Positions 58,979 through 64,000 of a stretch of 64,000 nt of DNA are shown in pieces. The notes beneath the pieces are model-generated. The model was not told the origin of the DNA. It saw only the letters and a program-made list of their open reading frames with translations, and did not search any database. Within the stretch, counting starts at the first letter, position 1. Every line of letters begins with the position of its first letter. This DNA comes from CAYMDP01 sp964389375 (lineage in GTDB: Bacteria; Bdellovibrionota; Bdellovibrionia; Bdellovibrionales; UBA1609). The stretch spans positions 31,169 to 95,168 of the forward strand of contig CAYMDP010000005.1 of assembly GCA_964389375.1 (NCBI GenBank), in the 5' to 3' direction. Made by a program: the position numbers and the translations under genes.

Positions 58979-59965
58979 TTAAATCGAGAGTCTTCTTGCG
59001 AGTTCGATGAGTTCGGTGGGGACTTGTTTCTTTTTTCCGAGGCAGTGTTTAAAGTCCATGAAGGTGACTTGCCCAGATTGCAGTCCGACCATTCCGGCGG
59101 ACTTTCCTTTTAATAAGGCTTGAATGGCTCCGGCCCCCAGGCGGCTTGCCAGGATTCGATCGGTCGAAGTCGGGGCGCCCCCTCTTTGAACGTGGCCTAA
59201 AATACAAACCTTGGCTTCGAAACCAGATTTTTTGCGAATTTGTTCGGCCAGATCATAAGTGCGTCCGGGTTTTTGTCCTTCGGCGGCGATTAGAATACTT
59301 GAGGACTTTCCGCGGCTCATCCCTTTTTGGATTTTTTGAATGGCTTGGTCCACGCTGATCGGGGCTTCGGGGATAAAAATTTCCTCGGCTCCTCCGGCAA
59401 GACCCACGTCGACTGCGATAAAGCCAGAGTCTCGGCCCATGACTTCGACAATAAAAAGTCGGTCGTGACTGGCCGCTGTATCACGAATGCGGTCGATGGC
59501 TTCAAGGGCTGTATTCACAGCCGTGTCGTAGCCGATTGTTAAATCAGTTCCGAAGATATCGTTATCGATAGTTCCTGGAACTCCAATGATCGGGATTTGA
59601 TGTTCATTTTCTAAAAGTTGTGCGCCTGCGAAAGAGCCATCGCCACCGATGCAGACCAAGGCTTCGATTCCGAGCCTTCGAACATTGTCGGCCGCTTTCT
59701 TGCGGCCTTCGGCTTTCATAAATTCTGCACTTCGACCGGTTTTAAGAATGGTTCCACCGCGCTGAATGGTATTGGCGACGGTACTTAATTCAAGGGCTAT
59801 GGATTTGCCCTCAATCAGGCCAGCATAGCCTTGAAGAAGACCCGTGACTTTAAGACCCTCAAAGATTCCTGTGCGGACTACGGCTCGGATAGCGGCATTC
59901 ATGCCTGGGGCGTCGCCGCCGCTTGTGAAAACGCCAATATGTTGAATGGACTTGGTTGCACTCAT
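58979..59965 (-). CDS. pfkA: ATP-dependent 6-phosphofructokinase (328 aa)
   Basis: Commits fructose-6-P to glycolysis. F-T-S-G-G-D-A-P-G-M-N-A-A-I-R at the N-terminus, I-G-G-D-G-S-F-A-G-A, V-P-G-T-I-D-N-D-I and G-Y-D-T-A-V-N. Length matches bacterial PfkA. Lies downstream of the HU gene on the same strand, separated by the HU terminator. Ends before A5. Confidence 0.97.
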   Translation of the reverse strand: MSATKSIQHIGVFTSGGDAPGMNAAIRAVVRTGIFEGLKVTGLLQGYAGLIEGKSIALELSTVANTIQRGGTILKTGRSAEFMKAEGRKKAADNVRRLGIEALVCIGGDGSFAGAQLLENEHQIPIIGVPGTIDNDIFGTDLTIGYDTAVNTALEAIDRIRDTAASHDRLFIVEVMGRDSGFIAVDVGLAGGAEEIFIPEAPISVDQAIQKIQKGMSRGKSSSILIAAEGQKPGRTYDLAEQIRKKSGFEAKVCILGHVQRGGAPTSTDRILASRLGAGAIQALLKGKSAGMVGLQSGQVTFMDFKHCLGKKKQVPTELIELARRLSI

Positions 59966-60012
59966 GCTTTGATCCCTCTGAAATAAGCCTATTTCATTTT
60001 AGGGAATAAAAA

Positions 60013-60036
60013 AAGGCCAACCCTAAGGCTGGCCTT
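60013..60036 (-). terminator. Rho-independent terminator of the HU gene
   Basis: AAGGCCA / TGGCCTT stem with a short second pairing, followed on the minus strand by TTTTTATT. Lies 26 bp after the HU stop and 48 bp before pfkA. Confidence 0.9.
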
Positions 60037-60062
60037 CTTTAGATCTACATTAAAAACGTAGA

Positions 60063-60335
60063 TTATCGAACAAGTGCTTTGAATTCAGCACCTGGACGGA
60101 ACTTAGGATACCAAGCAGCTGGGATCTTGATGGCTTTGCCGGTTTGTGGATTGCGGCCAGTGCGAGCTTTTCTCTTCGCCTTCGTGAAGGTTCCGAAACC
60201 AACAAGTTTCACTTCGTCGCCCTTTTTAACAGTTTTTCGGATTGTGTCGATAGTGACATCCAAAATCTGTTCAGTTTGAGCTTTAGTGAATCCAGTGTCA
60301 GTTGCGATCTTCTCGATCAGCTGTGCTTTATTCAT
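60063..60335 (-). CDS. hup: HU-type DNA-binding protein (90 aa)
   Basis: Small histone-like protein. Conserved signatures: M-N-K-A-Q-L-I-E-K-I-A, V-G-F-G-T-F-T-K-A-K-R-K-A-R-T-G-R-N-P-Q and I-P-A-A-W-Y-P-K-F-R-P-G. Length is that of HU. The residues A-W-Y before P-K-F replace the usual shorter loop. Own terminator, so probably monocistronic. Confidence 0.96.
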   Translation of the reverse strand: MNKAQLIEKIATDTGFTKAQTEQILDVTIDTIRKTVKKGDEVKLVGFGTFTKAKRKARTGRNPQTGKAIKIPAAWYPKFRPGAEFKALVR

Positions 60336-60471
60336 AGTTTCCCCCGTATTGGAAAATCATGTTGTTAATTATGTGGCTTCAAATTCAAACCTCACTGGCC
60401 TTCGGGGTCAATGAGAATCTTATTAAAAAATTATTTTTTCTGAGGACTGCGGCATTTTTTTGCAGGAAAAA

Positions 60472-60690
60472 TTAAGAATTAGGATCCGAATCTTCTTCTT
60501 TAGAGTTGGGGTCCAATTCTGTTTCCTCATGATTGCTTAGCTCTTGACTCTTCCCAGGCACTTTATAATTGCCCTCAGCCCAGTTTCCCAGATCAATCAT
60601 TTGGCAGCGCTCGGAACAAAAGGGTCTATAAGGATTCTGAGGGGAGTAAACTGTTTTTTGCCCACAGCGTGGGCAGCTAATTTGCTTCAT
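60472..60690 (-). CDS. yacG: DNA gyrase inhibitor-like zinc protein YacG (72 aa)
   Basis: C-P-R-C-G near the start, F-C-S-E-R-C-Q-M-I-D-L-G-N-W-A-E-G in the middle: the four Cys zinc site and D-L-G-x-W motif of YacG, followed by an acidic, disordered tail. YacG inhibits GyrB in E. coli. Start at 60690 (M-K-Q-I-S-C-P) preferred over 60696. Confidence 0.85.
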   Translation of the reverse strand: MKQISCPRCGQKTVYSPQNPYRPFCSERCQMIDLGNWAEGNYKVPGKSQELSNHEETELDPNSKEEDSDPNS

Positions 60691-60847
60691 GTGCATTCAG
60701 ATCTATCCCAGGGAGTCTGTCGCGACAAGAGCTAATGCGACTGGGAAATCAGCATTTCAAATGCGGCGCTTCTACATTCTTTCTATTAAAAATTTTGATA
60801 GGAAGTGCGAGCCCGTTTAATAGGCCCGCCTCTGAAAACGATCGGTT

Positions 60848-61423
60848 TTAGTGTAAGCGAACGTTGGCGCGACCGATTTCGATATTATTATAAAGAACAA
60901 TCATGAGCACGCTTTGGTCAGTTAATCGTCCACTGTCAACTCGAACCGTCGTGTACTTATTGTATGCATAAGTGCCAAAGGCTCCAAGACGACGGATTTC
61001 GAATCCCGTATCACCGTTAATTGAGCGAATTTCAGGCTGAAGAATAACTGGAGCCAAAGACATCCCGCCGCCCGTTAAGCCAGATTGAAAAACAAAAATA
61101 CTTACGCTTCCTGTAGCGACACCATTTGTAAAAGTTGAAGTCGTTGTCGAGATCCCAATTTCAGCGTGGTCATCATGGTAGCTACAAGTTCCCCACAAAA
61201 TGGTCGAACAATAACCCCAATCTTCAACAAATTTTTTATATTGGTCTCTGTTTGTGATGGTAAGAACTTCGCGAGCATTGATTGCTGTGTTCGCATTTGG
61301 AACAACTGTTCCCGGAGCAGTTGGGGGAACCGCTGGAGCAGCGCCACCTGATTTTGAGTCACCGCAAGCGGCGATCATTGCTGTCATCGTTAATCCTAAG
61401 ATGATGCTTAAGCCTAATTTCAT
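60848..61423 (-). CDS. Lipoprotein of unknown function (191 aa)
   Basis: Signal peptide with M-I-A-A-C-G-D-S-K lipobox. The mature part has G-Y-C-S-T-I-L-W-G-T-C-S-Y-H-D-D (two or three Cys) and a beta-rich rest. No family recognised. Monocistronic; a fair promoter region lies upstream (61440-61700) shared with the divergent gene. Confidence 0.65.
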   Translation of the reverse strand: MKLGLSIILGLTMTAMIAACGDSKSGGAAPAVPPTAPGTVVPNANTAINAREVLTITNRDQYKKFVEDWGYCSTILWGTCSYHDDHAEIGISTTTSTFTNGVATGSVSIFVFQSGLTGGGMSLAPVILQPEIRSINGDTGFEIRRLGAFGTYAYNKYTTVRVDSGRLTDQSVLMIVLYNNIEIGRANVRLH

Positions 61424-61711
61424 GATCCTTACTCCTTAAAGAGCGATTTCTATACTCACAAGTCTTCTATCTTCATGCTTTATGCCAGCACAGCTCGAAT
61501 AAAACGCATTCTAAGACCTTTCTTTAAATGCGAAGCGCCTGAAAATGTTACCTCGAGGTGACAAAAAGCGGAGTTTGGGCCTTAAAATTTTGCGATCAAA
61601 CCTCCCGGATGCAAACTAGTAGGGCTAGATCTTTGAAATTCGACCGAGTTCCTGTGGCACCCAAGCTGCACTCAAGGCGCCATGAGTACCTGTAGCCAAG
61701 GAGCATGTGTG

Positions 61712-62131
61712 ATGAAACGTTTAGGGATTCGTCTTTTTAAAGGCACTTTGTTTTCTGTGATGTTGATCGTGATGATTGCCAGCTCCTTGGTGCGTGCAGA
61801 AAATTCTGTTCGAATTCCCCGTGGAGATTTGGTCGTGGATCTAGGGAATGAGGGCAGGTTAAGCCTTTTAGCTCTTGGCGACCGGGAAGCAAGATTATCG
61901 GGTGAATCAAGAGATCAGCTTATTCTAGCTCGTGCAACGGACGCCTGTGTGGGACTGGGATACCTGGGTCATAGCCAAAGTAAAAAGGCCCTTGTCAGTG
62001 TTAGCCACGAGAAGACCTTTAATATTCAAGCCAATGCAGCGGTTAAAGCAGGTTATGCAGAGGTTTTTGAAGAGCTTCATTGTTTAATCCCGGACAATGC
62101 CGTAAAAATTGACAAGCGCTCGCGCCGATAG
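61712..62131 (+). CDS. Secreted protein of unknown function (139 aa)
   Basis: Signal peptide M-K-R-L-G-I-R-L-F-K-G-T-L-F-S-V-M-L-I-V then A-S-S-L-V-R-A. Mature part about 105 residues with two cysteines (A-C-V-G-L, L-H-C-L-I). The ATG at 61712 has AAGGAG 8 bases before it; an in-frame ATG 30 bases earlier is less good. No family recognised. Confidence 0.55.
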   Translation: MKRLGIRLFKGTLFSVMLIVMIASSLVRAENSVRIPRGDLVVDLGNEGRLSLLALGDREARLSGESRDQLILARATDACVGLGYLGHSQSKKALVSVSHEKTFNIQANAAVKAGYAEVFEELHCLIPDNAVKIDKRSRR

Positions 62132-62193
62132 ATTTTTAGATTAAGTTTATCTTTAAAATTTGAGAAAAATCTTGGCTAGATCTGAGTGAAGAA

Positions 62194-62218
62194 GCCCCCA
62201 ATTCAGTTTATTGGGGGC
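62194..62218. terminator. Bidirectional hairpin between convergent genes
   Basis: GCCCCCAAT / ATTGGGGGC 9-bp perfect stem with a 7-base loop. Lies between the convergent ends of the 139-aa gene (62131) and the vWA gene (62235). No strong T-run on either side. Confidence 0.6.
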
Positions 62219-62234
62219 AGTATACCTTTATGAC

Positions 62235-63410
62235 TTAAATTGCGCCGGCTTCACAAGAGAAGCGGACGTCGATTCGAGTTCCGACGGGAATTTCTCGAGA
62301 GAAGAAAAGCTTGTTCCCTGAAGTGCTGACAGTAATACCAGTTTGATTCGGAACATATTCAACTGAAATCGGACCTTGAGGCACACAATTTAATGTGACC
62401 GAAGTCATCGCCAATTGAATGCGGGCGGCAATGTCTGTCAGTTGGCTGGCGTAGTTTGCAGCACAAATATTTCCAATCGTTCCACCTGTCAGACGGCTTA
62501 GCTTTGAATACTCAACACCGACGAAGGCAATCGAGCTTTGGTCTTGCGCGTGATAGCAGGCGGTATCACCTTCTCGAATTACAATTGAATGCACGGTAAA
62601 TGGAGTATTTGGCAAAAGATTTGCGGCCTTTCCGACGAGAGAGCTTCCTAAATTGATATTGGTCAGAGCTCGATATTGTGTGGTGTAGTTGTTCAGTCCG
62701 CGCCCTGTTAAAGTCGGATAGTCCGAATTCGACTGACATCGAGCTCCACAGCTTCTTTCGTCTTCGTCGGAAATGACGATGGCTGAGAAAGCAGCATCGG
62801 ATCGAAAGCAATCTCTATTTGCAGCACTTTCTAGAGCTAAACTTAGGGCGTGAATACCTTGCTCGTCACCACTTGCAGAAAAGCCTTCGACACTCGACAC
62901 ATTTTGCATCGTTGCTCGAAACATCGCGGCATATCCAGAGACAGTATTATTTAAGACTCGGGTCTGCGTCTGAGCAACCCCTTGTCCAGTTGGGCTTAGC
63001 CATCTTAAAGCCAGACCCGCCGAGTCTGTATAGACAGCGGTCTGAGTAAAACAAATTTGCCAATCAAGGCCCCTTGCCTCAAGGCCTGCAACCAATCCTT
63101 CTAAGCGATTTCCAAGCTCAAGAAGCTCTGGATTCATGGACCCAGAGGTATCGACAACTAGCATGATATCTAATTTAGATTTTGGGCGTTCCGAAACAAA
63201 GGATTGAAGTCGTCCATAAGTGCTGTCCGTTGAATCGGGATCAATAGGAGTAATGGGATTTCCGCCATCTCCGCCTAAATCTCCGACCTGATCTTCTGAA
63301 GGCAAAGTTTGGAAGTCGACTTCGCTACAGTTCGAGAATAAAAGGCCCAAGCCCAGCAGACCCGCAAAGATCATATTACGAACAAAATATAGTGGTCCTA
63401 GCTGTTTCAT
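62235..63410 (-). CDS. von Willebrand factor A domain lipoprotein (391 aa)
   Basis: Signal peptide with L-L-F-S-N-C-S-E lipobox. From residue about 75 a vWA fold with the MIDAS motif D-I-M-L-V-V-D-T-S-G-S-M; the later V-I-S-D-E-D-E-R-S-C and T-P-F-T-V-H-S fit the same domain, with cysteine pairs. It likely sits on the outer membrane or periplasmic side and binds a protein ligand. The F-S-N-C lipobox resembles the two F-Q-N-C lipoproteins. A TTTTGAGACA copy lies about 180 bp upstream. Confidence 0.8.
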   Translation of the reverse strand: MKQLGPLYFVRNMIFAGLLGLGLLFSNCSEVDFQTLPSEDQVGDLGGDGGNPITPIDPDSTDSTYGRLQSFVSERPKSKLDIMLVVDTSGSMNPELLELGNRLEGLVAGLEARGLDWQICFTQTAVYTDSAGLALRWLSPTGQGVAQTQTRVLNNTVSGYAAMFRATMQNVSSVEGFSASGDEQGIHALSLALESAANRDCFRSDAAFSAIVISDEDERSCGARCQSNSDYPTLTGRGLNNYTTQYRALTNINLGSSLVGKAANLLPNTPFTVHSIVIREGDTACYHAQDQSSIAFVGVEYSKLSRLTGGTIGNICAANYASQLTDIAARIQLAMTSVTLNCVPQGPISVEYVPNQTGITVSTSGNKLFFSREIPVGTRIDVRFSCEAGAI

Positions 63411-63588
63411 AATTTGGTCCCCCCAAAAGAAGTGAAACTGCGATATATCCCATTTAGTCCAAAATTCATGCCTGCCATAAGCATTCAGTTGTCAATGGAC
63501 TGGACTCTTGCGCCGTTCGTTTGACAGCTGTCAAAGAGTTGGTCTGCATAGATTATCTCATATTGAAACAGTCGAAAGAAAATTCTTT

Positions 63589-63598
63589 TTTTGAGACA
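63589..63598. promoter_or_regulatory. TTTTGAGACA motif, copy 5
   Basis: TTTTGAGACA on the plus strand, between lgt (stop at 63613) and the vWA gene (start 63410). Role uncertain. Confidence 0.3.
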
Positions 63599-63612
63599 GG
63601 TCCTAGACGGAA

Positions 63613-64000
63613 TCAAGACCTCTTCAGGCTGTGCCTAAAGCACACTAAAGCAATAGCGATAATCCCCATGCTGATCCAGCTTGAGACACTTGAAGACAAA
63701 AACTCAGGTCCTCTAAAATCTTCTCGAAAGCTTTCCATGATCATTCGCCACAGACCATGGAGGCCTAAAAACAGAAAGAACTTTTGTCCAGGTTTAAAAA
63801 ACCAATCTGCAAAGCTTGCTGCGCCTTTAGTCCGGCTCTTGGATTCAAGCCAAACTAAGAGCCCAACCGAGACAAGCTCCAAAAGACTTGCATAGATCTG
63901 AGTGGGGTGCCGAGCGATATAGGGAATTCCCAATGTCTTGTGCGCACTAAAGTAGACTCCCCAGGGCCAATCACAAAGCCGCCCATAGCAGCAGCCATTT
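63613..64000 (-). CDS. lgt: Prolipoprotein diacylglyceryl transferase Lgt (partial, 5' end outside window)
   Basis: Adds diacylglycerol to lipobox cysteines. The minus-strand frame reads G-C-C-Y-G-R-L-C-D-W-P-W-G-V-Y-F then I-A-R-H-P-T-Q-I-Y-A-S-L-L-E-L, which are the central N-G-C-C-x-G-R and H-P-T-Q-x-Y-E/A-S motifs of Lgt. C-terminal helices (L-G-L-H-G-L-W-R-M-I-M-E-S-F-R-E-D-F-R-G) complete it. The first half lies beyond the right edge. Presence of Lgt suits the many lipoproteins here. Confidence 0.9.
   Translation of the reverse strand, partial: NGCCYGRLCDWPWGVYFSAHKTLGIPYIARHPTQIYASLLELVSVGLLVWLESKSRTKGAASFADWFFKPGQKFFLFLGLHGLWRMIMESFREDFRGPEFLSSSVSSWISMGIIAIALVCFRHSLKRS

Noticed and set aside
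63521..63895. Plus-strand ORF of 124 aa at the right end
   Set aside because: It is the antisense of the clear lgt gene.
1..64000. CRISPR arrays, tRNA, rRNA, insertion-sequence transposase or phage genes
   Set aside because: None recognised on either strand; the long repeats are hairpins, not direct-repeat arrays.

Overview
The window looks like a chromosomal segment of a member of the Bdellovibrionota (Bdellovibrio-like predatory or free-living deltaproteobacterial lineage). The evidence is two closely similar flagellins, a large flagellar operon placed under sigma-54 control, DUF1552 and haem-lipoprotein genes, many secreted proteins and lipoproteins of unknown function with an F-Q-N-C or F-S-N-C type lipobox, a SpoIIE/RsbW-like ATPase protein with a cyclic-nucleotide domain, and moderate GC content. 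This taxonomic call is inference from gene content; no rRNA or tRNA gene was seen in the window.

Layout. 1-2.2 kb: a truncated haem lipoprotein and a DUF1552 protein. 2.2-4.4 kb: two flagellins. 4.6-6.1 kb: a secreted protein-glutaminase-like enzyme and an L,D-transpeptidase. 6.4-7.7 kb: folA-thyA. 7.9-10.9 kb: an HD phosphohydrolase, a degenerate carbamoyltransferase-like protein and a DCC thiol-disulfide protein. 11.4-15.5 kb: a pseudo-SDR, purD and two glycosyltransferases. 15.6-19.8 kb: secreted proteins and a lipoprotein, one with an HExxH motif. 19.9-24.1 kb: a histidine kinase / NtrC-type regulator pair preceded by an MpaA-like amidase. 24.1-27.4 kb: glmU-glmS. 27.7-34.3 kb: a four-gene operon coding a MotB-like protein, a MotA/TolQ-like proton channel, a membrane-anchored FHA/coiled-coil protein and a cNMP-binding/receiver/ATPase protein. 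34.3-39.2 kb: lipoprotein, GumN/TraB-like protein, trmFO, a DUF721 protein and an M23 peptidase. 39.2-42.1 kb: mlaD-mlaF-mlaE plus a lipoprotein. 42.3-58.4 kb: flagellar operon from an AMIN/TPR protein and a receiver-less sigma-54 activator through flgB, flgC, fliE-fliK, flgD and flgE. 59-64 kb: pfkA, an HU gene, yacG, three secreted or lipoprotein genes and truncated lgt.

The most unusual feature is a set of long, nearly perfect hairpins in intergenic spaces. Five copies of family A (about 125-280 bp) share a conserved core that starts and ends with AAGTG...CACTT, but each is flanked by its own locus-specific 29-35 bp arms that are inverted copies of each other. In all five, the core points the same way relative to the gene whose 3' end it follows. 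A second family (B) and a third hairpin at the purD stop codon have the same architecture with different cores. In the purD case one arm includes the last codons of purD and the other abuts the stop of the convergent gene. The elements look like mobile or self-copying 3'-end hairpins whose placement yields inverted rather than direct flank duplications.

A second candidate system is the MotB-MotA-FHA-cNMP operon, which has the parts of an ion-driven envelope motor with its own phosphopeptide and nucleotide-sensing modules but is separate from the flagellar stator genes. Other points of note are an apparent AUA start in trmFO, an RBS-sequestering leader in front of flgE, a good sigma-54 promoter in front of the flagellar operon, and a recurrent TTTTGAGACA motif upstream of genes for secreted proteins.
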